This document shows positions 25,746-34,320 of a stretch of 39,273 bases of DNA, piece by piece; positions within the stretch are counted from its first letter, which is position 1; every line of letters starts with the position of its first letter. The stretch lies in contig CAIOIZ010000023.1 of NCBI GenBank assembly GCA_903858475.1, positions 1-39,273 on the forward strand. The letters run 5' to 3'. This DNA comes from an uncultured Bacteroidota bacterium. Lineage in GTDB: Bacteria; Bacteroidota; Bacteroidia; Chitinophagales; Chitinophagaceae. Both the position numbers and the translations under genes were made by a program. The notes below the pieces were generated by a model. That model was not told the DNA's origin. It made no database searches and saw only the letters and a list, made by a program, of their open reading frames with translations.

Positions 25746-26892
25746 ATACTTTAATGTATATTTTTTTCTTGTCGAGCAACCAGGCAAAAAACCACATCAT
25801 TCCAATAAAGCATAGCGCATACAATAAGGAACCTATTCTGGGATCTGAGGGAAAGATGGGTTTGCAAGCATGTTCATAAAACCAGGCGAGGGGATGGGAG
25901 AATTTTGGACTGCCATTTTCGTTTGTCCCTATACGGAAGTGCAATAAAGCAGATATTTTCACTACCAGATTACTTAATGCGAAAATAAACAGTGCGTTTT
26001 TGCCAAATACATCAAAGAAGCGACTCCAGGCTCCCTTGATCTGTTTAAATTCTATTAAATGAATTAAAACAGATAGTATGATCAATGCCAAACCAGTAGT
26101 ATAAACGGTATAGCTACTGGTCCATATTTTTTTATTGATCGGAAAAACCATGTCCCAGGCAAAGCCGGCAAAAATCAATACCGCTCCTGCAACAAAGAGA
26201 TTGTTGAGCATCTCGGCAGTTTTACCCTTGCTTACTATATACTGTCCAACAAGGTATCCGAAAATTACTTGTACAATCGAACCAAAGCTATTCATTAAAC
26301 CCTCGGGGTCAAATGCCATTCCTTCTCCATGGTACAAATGTGCATCTCCTAATAACCACAAATCAACTTTAGTACCAAACCATCCATGAATACTATAGGG
26401 ATCAGTAGGATTCATTAGTACACATAAAAACCAATAAAATAAAAGCAAAAAACAACCCGCTACAAATGCGCCTCTTAATTTAAACCAATGAATTAACACG
26501 GCAGCAAAGAAATAACTGATGGCAATGCGTTGTAATACGCCAAAAATGCGCAATTTCTCAAAGGGTTTAGCAATCAGTATTCCTGCGTCGTTGTATTTGA
26601 CAAAGGGAAACCAATTTAAGAAAAGGCCTATCAGAAATATTAATAGGGTGCGTTTGATTATTTTTTGCCAGAAAATATTTTTTTCTTCCAAGCGAGGCAT
26701 CACAAAGGCCATGGCATTGCCTACTGCAAACAGAAAGAAAGGAAATACCAAATCAGTAGGAGTACATCCATGCCAACCAGCATGATCTAAAGGCGCATAA
26801 ATATAGGCCCAAGTGCCAGGGTTATTTACCATTATCATGAGTGCTACGGTGGCACCACGAAATACATCGAGCGAATAAAAACGTTGATTCAT
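25744..26892 (-). CDS. DUF5009/HGSNAT-like polytopic membrane acyltransferase family protein
   Basis: 382 residues with about ten hydrophobic helices. It opens with SLDVFRGATVALMIMVNNPGTW, then LDHAGWHGCTPTDLVFPFFLFAVG, the hallmark of the DUF5009/heparan-alpha-glucosaminide N-acetyltransferase-like family. The conserved His and Asp of HAGWHGCTPTD lie near the proposed active site. Family members are proposed to move acetyl groups across the membrane onto amino sugars. Here the substrate is unknown. The gene is convergent with galK. TAAACTTG four bases upstream of the start is a likely -7 box, giving a nearly leaderless message. Confidence 0.85.
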   Translation of the reverse strand: MNQRFYSLDVFRGATVALMIMVNNPGTWAYIYAPLDHAGWHGCTPTDLVFPFFLFAVGNAMAFVMPRLEEKNIFWQKIIKRTLLIFLIGLFLNWFPFVKYNDAGILIAKPFEKLRIFGVLQRIAISYFFAAVLIHWFKLRGAFVAGCFLLLFYWFLCVLMNPTDPYSIHGWFGTKVDLWLLGDAHLYHGEGMAFDPEGLMNSFGSIVQVIFGYLVGQYIVSKGKTAEMLNNLFVAGAVLIFAGFAWDMVFPINKKIWTSSYTVYTTGLALIILSVLIHLIEFKQIKGAWSRFFDVFGKNALFIFALSNLVVKISALLHFRIGTNENGSPKFSHPLAWFYEHACKPIFPSDPRIGSLLYALCFIGMMWFFAWLLDKKKIYIKV

Positions 26893-26896
26893 GCAG

Positions 26897-26904
26897 CAAG
26901 TTTA
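26897..26904 (-). promoter_or_regulatory. -7 box of the DUF5009 gene (TAAACTTG)
   Basis: Seven of eight match to TAnnTTTG, 4 bases before the ATG at 26892. No good -33 element was seen. Confidence 0.4.
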
Positions 26905-26985
26905 GCAATGGCGGAATGGGAAATGCCGATAGGAAAGATACAAGAATTACACAGGAATACAAATAGTCGCCACTTTTGAAATTGC

Positions 26986-28890
26986 TTAATTTGATTTTTC
27001 ACTCAACTCCAGCCAACGCATTTCCTTTTCATCAATGGCGGCAATCAGTTCTCCCATTCTATCCGCTGCTTTTTGTAGTAACTCAAAATCCATCTCACCA
27101 CTGTTCATTTTTTCTTCCAGCGTTGCTTTCTCATTTTGTAATGCCGGCAATTCTTTTTCAATTATTTCAAATTCCCGCTTCTCTTTGAAAGAAAGTTGCT
27201 GATTTGATTTATTTGCAATCGGGGCAGATTTTATTTCTTCTTTAGTCTGTGTAGGTATTTCTTTAATAAGTTGGCGATCATCTGTAAGCAATCCTTTTGC
27301 CAATGCTTCCCGATATTGACTATAATTCCCCGGAAAATCTCTGATTACACCTTCTCCTTCGAAGGCAAATAAATGATCGACTAATCGATCCATAAAATAG
27401 CGATCATGACTAACAATCAAAATACAACCAGGGAAGTCAAATAGAAATTCTTCTAATGTGCGCAGGGTTTGTAAATCCAGGTCATTGGTAGGCTCATCCA
27501 ATATTAAAAAATTAGGATTCAGGAAGAGTACACTTAATAAATGCAGTCTCCTTTTTTCACCACCACTCAATTTGCTCAGCGGCGTATATTGTTGCTCTGC
27601 ATTAAAGCCAAATTTTTCCATGAATAAGCTGGCCGATAGTTTACTGCCATCAGCCAGTGGAAAAAACTCTGCAAAATCTTTTACATAATCGATGGCTCTT
27701 TTGTCTTCTTTATATTGTAATCCTTCTTGATTGAAATTTCCAAATACAACTGTATCGCCATGATTGACTTTTCCACTATCAGGTTTTTCTTGTAATAAAG
27801 CAATTTTCAAGAAGGTTGATTTACCAATACCATTCTTACCCACAATGCCAATTCTTTCGCCTTTCTTAAAAGCATAATCAAAACCTTTAATCAATACTTT
27901 ATCGCCATAGCTTTTGTTGATTTTTTTCATCTCCAAAACCTTGCCCCCCAGCCTTGTCATTTTTACCTGTAAGCTCACTTCTGCATCTTCTTTTTTCAAA
28001 CTCACACGATCCTTTACATCTTCAAAGGCATCTTGCCGACTCTTACTCTTGGTGGTTCTCGCCTTTGGTTGTTTGCGCATCCACTCCAATTCCTTTCTGA
28101 ATATATTCTTGTCTTTTTGTAATTCACTGGCCTGTACTTCCTGCCGCAAACTTTTTTGCTCTAAGAAATAATCATAATTGCCTCTGTAAACAAATACCTT
28201 ACCATCATCTATTTCTAATATTTCGTTACAGACAGTATCTAAAAAGTAACGGTCATGCGTAACCAATAACAAGGTTAATTTTTTAGCAGATAGATAATCC
28301 TCCAGCCATTCAATCATGCTAACATCTAAGTGGTTGGTAGGTTCATCCAAAATCAATAGGCATTTGCCTTCATGCAAATCGGCTTCTACCAATGCTTGCG
28401 CAAGGGCTACTCTTTTTCTTTGTCCACCACTTAAGTTTCTAACAGGTTCGTTGAGGTGGTGTAGGTTTAGTTTACCCAAGATCTGTTTTAAATCACTTTC
28501 GAAATTCCAGGCATTGTATTCATCTAGTCGAGCAATCAAATCTGTTAAATGATCATCATCCTGTTTTTCCTCTTCCAGGAATATTTCATATTCCTTTACT
28601 GTTTTAATCACTGGATTATCCAATCTTAGAATATTATCCCAGATAGACTTTTCTTCATCAAAGGCAGTTTCCTGTTGCAGCATAATTACTTTCACCTCTT
28701 TGTGCACCCATACCGAACCCGTATCAGTCGTATCCAGTTCGCTGATAATGCGCAAGAGCGTTGATTTGCCCGTACCATTGCGGGCTACTAGGGCAATTTT
28801 ATCTCCTTCCTCTACATTAAAGGTTATATTCTTAAAAAGGGTTCTGATCCCAAAAGACTTACTGATATTATCGATAGCGGCATAATGCAT
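26986..28890 (-). CDS. ABC-F family ATPase (Uup-like)
   Basis: 634 residues with two ABC ATPase domains and no membrane segment. Domain 1 has Walker A ARNGTGKST (36-44; the usual first Gly is Ala), signature LSGGQRKR and Walker B LLILDEPTNHLD. Domain 2 has GKNGIGKST, LSGGEKRR and FLILDEPTNDLD. A charged linker joins them, and a C-terminal coiled coil (from about 560, KREFEIIEKELPALQNEK) matches the Uup-type tail. ABC-F proteins act on the ribosome or on branched DNA intermediates rather than in transport; Uup-type members are linked to both. A perfect TAnnTTTG box lies 5 bases before the ATG. It is a housekeeping gene unrelated to its neighbours. Confidence 0.93.
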   Translation of the reverse strand: MHYAAIDNISKSFGIRTLFKNITFNVEEGDKIALVARNGTGKSTLLRIISELDTTDTGSVWVHKEVKVIMLQQETAFDEEKSIWDNILRLDNPVIKTVKEYEIFLEEEKQDDDHLTDLIARLDEYNAWNFESDLKQILGKLNLHHLNEPVRNLSGGQRKRVALAQALVEADLHEGKCLLILDEPTNHLDVSMIEWLEDYLSAKKLTLLLVTHDRYFLDTVCNEILEIDDGKVFVYRGNYDYFLEQKSLRQEVQASELQKDKNIFRKELEWMRKQPKARTTKSKSRQDAFEDVKDRVSLKKEDAEVSLQVKMTRLGGKVLEMKKINKSYGDKVLIKGFDYAFKKGERIGIVGKNGIGKSTFLKIALLQEKPDSGKVNHGDTVVFGNFNQEGLQYKEDKRAIDYVKDFAEFFPLADGSKLSASLFMEKFGFNAEQQYTPLSKLSGGEKRRLHLLSVLFLNPNFLILDEPTNDLDLQTLRTLEEFLFDFPGCILIVSHDRYFMDRLVDHLFAFEGEGVIRDFPGNYSQYREALAKGLLTDDRQLIKEIPTQTKEEIKSAPIANKSNQQLSFKEKREFEIIEKELPALQNEKATLEEKMNSGEMDFELLQKAADRMGELIAAIDEKEMRWLELSEKSN

Positions 28891-28895
28891 GGCGG

Positions 28896-28903
28896 CAAAG
28901 GTA
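28896..28903 (-). promoter_or_regulatory. -7 box of the ABC-F gene (TACCTTTG)
   Basis: Exact match to the Bacteroidota TAnnTTTG consensus, 5 bases before the start at 28890. It implies a leaderless or very short-leader message. Confidence 0.55.
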
Positions 28904-29035
28904 GTTTTCCGTTTTAGATTTTAGATGGATGAATTTAGAAAGCGATGGGTTATTTTTGTTTAAGATTGAGTTTTAGTTTAATTTAATTCAAAACAAAGCC
29001 CTGCTGCTAAGCATTTTTCAGGGCGTATCAACTCT

Positions 29036-29611
29036 ATGACTGATTATTTTTCACATCCTAGCGCAGTAATCGATTCGGGCGCCACAGTGGGCACTGGTAC
29101 TAAAATCTGGCATTTTTGCCATGTAATGCCTACCGCCATCATTGGCCAGGGTTGTAATATTGGTCAGAATGTATATATCGACAATAATACCGTTATTGGA
29201 AATAATGTAAAGATTCAGAATAATGTATCTGTGTACAATGGGGTGGTGTTGGAAGATGATGTATTTGCAGGCCCGTCCATGGTTTTCACGAATGTGATCA
29301 ATCCCAGGAGTTTTATAGAACGCAAAACGGAATTTAAAAAAACGCTTGTTAAAAAGGGAGCAAGTATTGGTGCCAATGCAGTGATTGTATGTGGCAATAC
29401 GATTGGAGCTTATGCCCTTATTGGGGCAGCAGCGGTTATAACCAAGGAGGTACCCGATTACGCTTTAATGGTGGGCAATCCAGGCAAACAAGTTGGTTGG
29501 GTGAGTGCCTACGGTCATAAATTGGTATTTGATGCAAATGGGCAGGCTATTTGCCCTGAGAGCAAAGTCGTTTATATATTAGAAAACAATCGAGTGCGAC
29601 CGCTAAATTAA
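29036..29611 (+). CDS. WbpD/WlbB-like sugar N-acetyltransferase (left-handed beta-helix)
   Basis: 191 residues of hexapeptide repeats ([17 protein letters not shown] and similar), starting with [15 protein letters not shown]. It has the family insertion [19 protein letters not shown] and the C-terminal [19 protein letters not shown]. This matches enzymes that N-acetylate the 3-amino group of UDP- or dTDP-linked 3-amino sugars using acetyl-CoA. The DegT aminotransferase at 30713 could make its amino-sugar substrate. It is the first gene of the rightward polysaccharide operon and lies 4 bases before the epimerase gene. The exact sugar cannot be fixed, since a WbpB-type oxidoreductase is not in the window. 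Confidence 0.88.
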   Translation: MTDYFSHPSAVIDSGATVGTGTKIWHFCHVMPTAIIGQGCNIGQNVYIDNNTVIGNNVKIQNNVSVYNGVVLEDDVFAGPSMVFTNVINPRSFIERKTEFKKTLVKKGASIGANAVIVCGNTIGAYALIGAAAVITKEVPDYALMVGNPGKQVGWVSAYGHKLVFDANGQAICPESKVVYILENNRVRPLN

Positions 29612-29615
29612 TCCG

Positions 29616-30578
29616 ATGGAAATAAAAGGGTCTTATTGTATAGTGATTGGTGGTGCCGGTTTTATCGGCAGTCATATTGTAAAGGAGCTTTTGAAGCAGG
29701 ATGTGTCACAGGTATGCATATACGATAATTTGAGTCGAGGTACATTGGATAATATTTCGGTGTCCATGCAAGATGCACGTTGCAGCTTATGGAAAGGAGA
29801 TATTCGTGAAACAGACGTACTGGACGCAGCCTTAGCAGGAAAAGACTATGTTTTTTGTACCGCTGCCCTTTGGTTATTGCATTGCAAAGATTACCCCCGC
29901 ACTGCTTTTGAAGTGAATATCGCTGGCACATTCAATGTGTTGGAAGCATGTGTGAAGCATAAAATAAAAAAACTCATTTGGTCTTCTTCTGCCTCTGTGT
30001 ATGGCGATGCGGTGGAACTGCCTATGACAGAAGAACATCCCTTTTTAAATAAAAATTTTTACGGTGCTACAAAGATTGCTGGAGAGGCCATGGCAACTGC
30101 TTTTCATGAGCGGTATGGTTTGCAGGTTATCGGACTTCGTTACATGAATGTATATGGTCCAGGGCAGGATCAAACAGCGGCTTATACAGGTGTTATCCCT
30201 ATTATGTTGAATAAAATTGATGCAGGCGAAACGCCTGTTATCAATGGAGATGGCACGCAGGCCTATGATTTTATTTATGTAGAAGATGTTGCTCGTTGCA
30301 ATGTGCTGGCCTTGATGGCTGATATCCCTTACGGCTTTTACAATGTGGGCACCGAAGTTCAAACCAGCATCAAATCTCTGTGTGATACGATAGTGCAATT
30401 AAAGGGCTCCCAGCTTACTGTACAATATCAACCTTATTCTGAAAATGATGCTCGTGCCATGGTGCAAAATAGAATTGGGGCTGCTGGAAAAGCTAAAAAA
30501 GAATTGGGTTTTGAATTTCAATATAGCTTGGAGGAAGGCCTGAAGCAATTGATAGATTGGAGGGGAAGGAGGGGTTGA
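29616..30578 (+). CDS. NAD-dependent sugar epimerase/dehydratase (extended SDR)
   Basis: 320 residues. The N-terminal Rossmann motif is GGAGFIGSH (12-20), followed by SSSASVYGD, catalytic Tyr149-x3-Lys153 (YGATK), and the C-terminal half that binds a nucleotide sugar (LRYMNVYGPGQ, FIYVEDVARCN). It belongs to the UDP-glucose 4-epimerase-like group, but the substrate is unknown. It sits in the polysaccharide operon between the acetyltransferase and the aminotransferase. Its stop codon TGA (30576-30578) is the end of the first GGTTGA unit of array 2, so the repeat has grown right at the gene's end. Confidence 0.9.
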   Translation: MEIKGSYCIVIGGAGFIGSHIVKELLKQDVSQVCIYDNLSRGTLDNISVSMQDARCSLWKGDIRETDVLDAALAGKDYVFCTAALWLLHCKDYPRTAFEVNIAGTFNVLEACVKHKIKKLIWSSSASVYGDAVELPMTEEHPFLNKNFYGATKIAGEAMATAFHERYGLQVIGLRYMNVYGPGQDQTAAYTGVIPIMLNKIDAGETPVINGDGTQAYDFIYVEDVARCNVLALMADIPYGFYNVGTEVQTSIKSLCDTIVQLKGSQLTVQYQPYSENDARAMVQNRIGAAGKAKKELGFEFQYSLEEGLKQLIDWRGRRG

Positions 30579-30692
30579 GGTTGAGGTTGAGGTTGAGGTT
30601 GAGGTTGAGGTTGAGGTTGAGGTTGAGGTTGAGATTGAGATTGAGATTGAGGTTGAGGTTGAGATTGAGGTTGAGGTTGAGGTTAAGGTTGA
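30573..30692. repeat. GGTTGA hexanucleotide array 2
   Basis: Twenty consecutive hexamers, chiefly GGTTGA with four GATTGA and one GGTTAA. They start inside the stop codon of the epimerase gene and end 20 bases before the aminotransferase ATG. Because the unit equals two codons, the other frames stay open through the array and read as alternating Arg-Leu (plus) or Leu-Asn (minus). These are artefacts of the repeat. Evenly spaced GG pairs give the plus strand potential to form two-layer G-quadruplexes. Confidence 0.97.
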
Positions 30693-30712
30693 GGGGTAAT
30701 ATAATAACGTTA

Positions 30713-31852
30713 ATGAACAAACGAATAATTCAAATATCAGCCCCCAGTATGGGCATTGAGGAGTGGGAAGCCCTGCGCCAGCCCATCGAATCGGGATGGA
30801 TTACGCAAGGACCCATGGTGGCTGCATTTGAAAAAGATTTTGCTCAACGTCATCAGGTGCAACATGCGCTGGCAGTTAGTAATTGCACCACCGCTCTTCA
30901 CCTAGCGCTATTGGCGGCTGGTATTCAACCAGGGGACGAAGTTTTACTACCTGCTTTCACCTGGGTTAGCACCGCCAATGCAATCATGTACTGTCAGGCA
31001 GTTCCGGTATTTGTAGATATTGATGTAGCTACTTTTAATATCGACATTGCCGCTATCAACAATAAAATAAGTTCTCGAACTAAAGCCATTATACCCGTTC
31101 ATTTATTTGGATTATGTGCTGATGTGAATGCCATCAAACAGGCATACCCGCATTTGGTGATCATTGAAGATGCCGCTTGTGCTGCAGGTGCCGCTTTGCA
31201 CGGCCAATCCGCCGGAAGCCTGGGCGATATTGGCTGCTTTTCTTTTCATCCCCGCAAATCTATTACCACTGGGGAGGGAGGAATGCTCACTACCAATGAT
31301 GCTATCATCGCAGCAAAATTGAATCAGTTGCGCAATCATGGAGCAAGTATTTCAGAAGAGCAAAGGCACTTGGGGCCTAAACCTTATTTACTGGCTGAAT
31401 ATGATGTGGTGGGATACAATTACCGAATGACCGATTTGCAAGGAGCATTGGGATTGGTACAATTGAAAAAGCTGGATGCATTCATTGCAGAAAGAGCAAA
31501 CTGGGCGGCCTATTATAACAATGAACTACAATCGATTCCCTGGTTACAAACACCTACAGTGCCAATAGGGTATACACATGGTTGGCAGTCCTATGTAACC
31601 CTTATTGATGAACGCATTGCACCATTGAAAAGAAATGATTTAATGGAAGCTTTACAGGAAGCAGGCATTAGTACTCGGCCAGGTACTCATGCGGTACATA
31701 TGTTGGGGGCCTATGCAAAACCATTTGGCATTCAACCTTCCGATTTTCCCAATGCCTATGCTGCCAATGAATACAGTATGAGCCTACCTTTACACAACCG
31801 CATGGCAAAGGAAGATTATGAATACATTGTGGCGGTGCTAAAATCTTTTTAA
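30713..31852 (+). CDS. DegT/DnrJ/EryC1-type sugar aminotransferase
   Basis: 379 residues from ATG 30713. The frame is open upstream to 30557, but that part is only the hexamer array read as Arg-Leu repeats, so it is excluded. PLP-dependent fold with ALAVSNCTTALHLAL, the PLP aspartate in VIIEDAACAAGA, and the Schiff-base lysine Lys182 in FHPRKSITTGEGGM. Such enzymes transfer an amino group from glutamate to keto-sugar nucleotides. It could supply the amino sugar acetylated by the product of 29036-29611. It lies 3 bases before asnB. The array in its leader may alter expression if its copy number changes. Confidence 0.93.
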   Translation: MNKRIIQISAPSMGIEEWEALRQPIESGWITQGPMVAAFEKDFAQRHQVQHALAVSNCTTALHLALLAAGIQPGDEVLLPAFTWVSTANAIMYCQAVPVFVDIDVATFNIDIAAINNKISSRTKAIIPVHLFGLCADVNAIKQAYPHLVIIEDAACAAGAALHGQSAGSLGDIGCFSFHPRKSITTGEGGMLTTNDAIIAAKLNQLRNHGASISEEQRHLGPKPYLLAEYDVVGYNYRMTDLQGALGLVQLKKLDAFIAERANWAAYYNNELQSIPWLQTPTVPIGYTHGWQSYVTLIDERIAPLKRNDLMEALQEAGISTRPGTHAVHMLGAYAKPFGIQPSDFPNAYAANEYSMSLPLHNRMAKEDYEYIVAVLKSF

Positions 31853-31855
31853 TAC

Positions 31856-33751
31856 ATGTGTGGTATTGCAGGCATTTTTAATTTAAAAGGCGGCTTGGTT
31901 GTAAATGAAAATTTGCAATCAATGGCGCAGGCTTTGCAACATCGCGGACCAGATGGACAAGGATTTTATTGCCATGAAAATATTGGACTCGCACACCGGC
32001 GATTGGCCATCATAGATACAAGTGAGTTGGCGGCACAACCCATGCATTCCAAAGATGACAACTGGGTAATTGTATTCAATGGCTGCATTTACAATTACAA
32101 ATCATTAAAGAAAACACTGCAGGATCGGGGCAGTATTTTTATTTCCAATTCAGATACGGAAGTGATTATTGAAGGCATTGCTGCAGAAGGCCTTTCCTTT
32201 ATCGAAAAACTGGATGGCATGTTTGCCATTGCTGTTTGGGATAAAAAAAGCAAGGAGTGTTGGTTAGGCCGCGATCGATATGGCATTAAACCGCTTTATT
32301 ATTCGATGCAAAATGGCGTCTTGCTTTTTGCTTCTGAAATCAAAGCAATGCTACGCTATCCAGGCTTTAAAGTGGAACTCAATGTAGCAGCTGCCAATGA
32401 ATATTTTAGTTTTCAGAATCTATTTTCTTTTCATACACTTTTTAAAGGAGTAAATTTATTGCCGCCCGCTTCGCTGATGAAAGTATCTGCTGCAAGCAAT
32501 AGCCTAGTTCCACAAATATGGTGGGATTACGATTTTACCCATCCCGATCAACAACTGTCATGGGAAGACGCCGTATCTGAAACAAGAAGATTGTTGGAAG
32601 CAGGAGTAAATAAACAACTGATAGCGGATGTTCCTGTTGGCACTTATTTATCGGGTGGAATGGATTCGGGATCGGTAACTACTTTGGCCAGTCGGAAAAT
32701 AAAAAATATACACAGTTTTACTGCCGGTTTTGAAATGGATGGAATTTCGGGTACGGAAGCAGGTTATGATGAAAGAATGGAAGCAGCAGCGATGGCTACT
32801 TACAATCAAACCAATCACCACGAAGCCATTATTGGTGCTGGGCATTTGAGCAAAATCTTTCCTCAACTCATCTGGCAACTGGAAGATTTGAAAGTGGGTA
32901 TGAGTTACCCCAATTATTATATCAGTCAGTTGGCATCTAAATATGTAAAAGTTTGTTTGCAGGGTACTGGGGGTGACGAATTATATGGCGGTTATCCATG
33001 GCGTTATTACCGAATTTTTAAATCACTCGATAGTCATTCTTTCTACGACCAATACTATGCGTTTTGGCAAAGATTAGTGGCGGATGAGGATAAAGTGCAA
33101 CTATTTCAGCCCAATGTATTTTCGCAGGTAGATATTCAACAACCTCGAAAGGTATTTGAAAAGGTATTCAGTTTTAATAATAAATTGCAGTACGATACGC
33201 CCGAACAACACATACAGAATAGCCTGTATTTTGAAATCAAAACATTCTTGCCTGGTTTGTTTTTGGTAGGAGATAAGCTGAGTATGGGACATGGATTGGA
33301 AGAACGTTTTCCCTTTATGGACAATGAACTGGTAGATTTTGCACAGCGCATACCAGTAAAATATAAGCTTGCCAATCTTGAATTGATGAAACGCTTAGAT
33401 GAAAACGAAGCGGGGAATAAAATAAAGATGTATCAGTCTTATGCCGATGGCAAAAATGTATTGCGGCAAGCGATGAAAAATATTATTCCAGAAGAAGTGT
33501 TGAATAGAAAGAAGCAGGGATTTAGTGCGCCAGATGAAAACTGGTATCGAGGAGCCAATGCAGCTTATGTGAAAGAATTATTACTCGGTAAAAAAATGGT
33601 ATCTGCTGAATTTATTCAACCCGCTTTTGTTGAAAAAATTATTGATGAACATATTAATCAGCGCATCAACCATCGTTTATTACTTTGGAGCCTGATGTGT
33701 TTCGAATGGTGGTGTCGCATTTTTTTAAACAACGAAAAATGGCCCGAATGA
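31856..33751 (+). CDS. asnB: Asparagine synthetase (glutamine-hydrolysing)
   Basis: 631 residues. The class II glutamine amidotransferase domain begins MCGIAGIFN with catalytic Cys2, followed by LQHRGPDGQG and the Asn/Gly-bearing LAIIDTSE. The synthetase domain has the pyrophosphate loop SGGMDS (266-271) and the late RKKQGFSAP. In polysaccharide clusters, AsnB-like proteins may amidate uronic acid or amino acid substituents rather than make free asparagine. Here it is tightly packed between an aminotransferase and an acetyltransferase, supporting that reading. It overlaps the next gene by 4 bases (ATGA). Confidence 0.93.
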   Translation: MCGIAGIFNLKGGLVVNENLQSMAQALQHRGPDGQGFYCHENIGLAHRRLAIIDTSELAAQPMHSKDDNWVIVFNGCIYNYKSLKKTLQDRGSIFISNSDTEVIIEGIAAEGLSFIEKLDGMFAIAVWDKKSKECWLGRDRYGIKPLYYSMQNGVLLFASEIKAMLRYPGFKVELNVAAANEYFSFQNLFSFHTLFKGVNLLPPASLMKVSAASNSLVPQIWWDYDFTHPDQQLSWEDAVSETRRLLEAGVNKQLIADVPVGTYLSGGMDSGSVTTLASRKIKNIHSFTAGFEMDGISGTEAGYDERMEAAAMATYNQTNHHEAIIGAGHLSKIFPQLIWQLEDLKVGMSYPNYYISQLASKYVKVCLQGTGGDELYGGYPWRYYRIFKSLDSHSFYDQYYAFWQRLVADEDKVQLFQPNVFSQVDIQQPRKVFEKVFSFNNKLQYDTPEQHIQNSLYFEIKTFLPGLFLVGDKLSMGHGLEERFPFMDNELVDFAQRIPVKYKLANLELMKRLDENEAGNKIKMYQSYADGKNVLRQAMKNIIPEEVLNRKKQGFSAPDENWYRGANAAYVKELLLGKKMVSAEFIQPAFVEKIIDEHINQRINHRLLLWSLMCFEWWCRIFLNNEKWPE

Positions 33752-34317
33752 AAATAGAAGATTTTTATATCGATGATGAGCGCAATAACCGCAATCGGGA
33801 CTATGTAAAAAAACAGGAGTTCGCGCGTGGCTTAACCGATGAAGAAAGAGCGCAATTCTGGGGTTTGCCCAAAGGTTGTCGCATGCGAGAGAATGCTAAA
33901 ATAATTGCCCCAGAAAACTTGGTTTGTGGCGAATATGTTTGGATTGGGGAAGGGGCTGTATTAGATGCATCTGGTGGCTTGGAAATTGGAAGCCATACTA
34001 GTATTGGGTTGAATGTGATGATTTGGAGTCATACCAGTTTTTTAAGCAACCTCACTATGAACAATGCGGCGGGCAGTGAATTAATTGCAAGAACTAAAAC
34101 AATAATTGGAAGCGGATGTTTTATTGCAGGTCCATCTGTAATTTATCCGGGGGTACAATTAGGGGATAAAACTGTTATCCTGCCGATGTCGGTGATTAAT
34201 AAAAATTTAGCAGGCAATTGTATTGCGGGTGGTTCACCTGCCCGATTGGTAAAAACCATTGATGATGCTTATATAGCCGAACAAATTGAAAAATTTAAAG
34301 CCGGAGGGCAAATATAA
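33748..34317 (+). CDS. Hexapeptide-repeat acyltransferase
   Basis: 189 residues from the ATG at 33748, which overlaps the asnB stop as ATGA. Starts at 33739 and 33685 are also open, but they run further into asnB. After a helical N-terminus (GLTDEERAQFWGLP) come left-handed beta-helix repeats (IIAPENLVCGEYVWIGEGAVLDASGGLEIG in parts) with the catalytic-type His in IWSHTSFL, and a C-terminal GGSPARLV. It resembles the WcaF/maltose O-acetyltransferase group, which transfers acetyl from acetyl-CoA to sugar hydroxyls. It probably decorates the polysaccharide repeat unit. Confidence 0.85.
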   Translation: MKIEDFYIDDERNNRNRDYVKKQEFARGLTDEERAQFWGLPKGCRMRENAKIIAPENLVCGEYVWIGEGAVLDASGGLEIGSHTSIGLNVMIWSHTSFLSNLTMNNAAGSELIARTKTIIGSGCFIAGPSVIYPGVQLGDKTVILPMSVINKNLAGNCIAGGSPARLVKTIDDAYIAEQIEKFKAGGQI

Positions 34318-34320
34318 TTC

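Noticed and set aside
30493..30720. Minus-strand open frame of repeated Leu-Asn
   Set aside because: It is the hexanucleotide array read backwards. It overlaps the real epimerase gene, and the repetitive content is explained by the DNA repeat.
33685..33747. Earlier starts for the hexapeptide acyltransferase
   Set aside because: They extend further into asnB and add no domain sequence; the ATGA overlap at 33748 is the common coupling arrangement.
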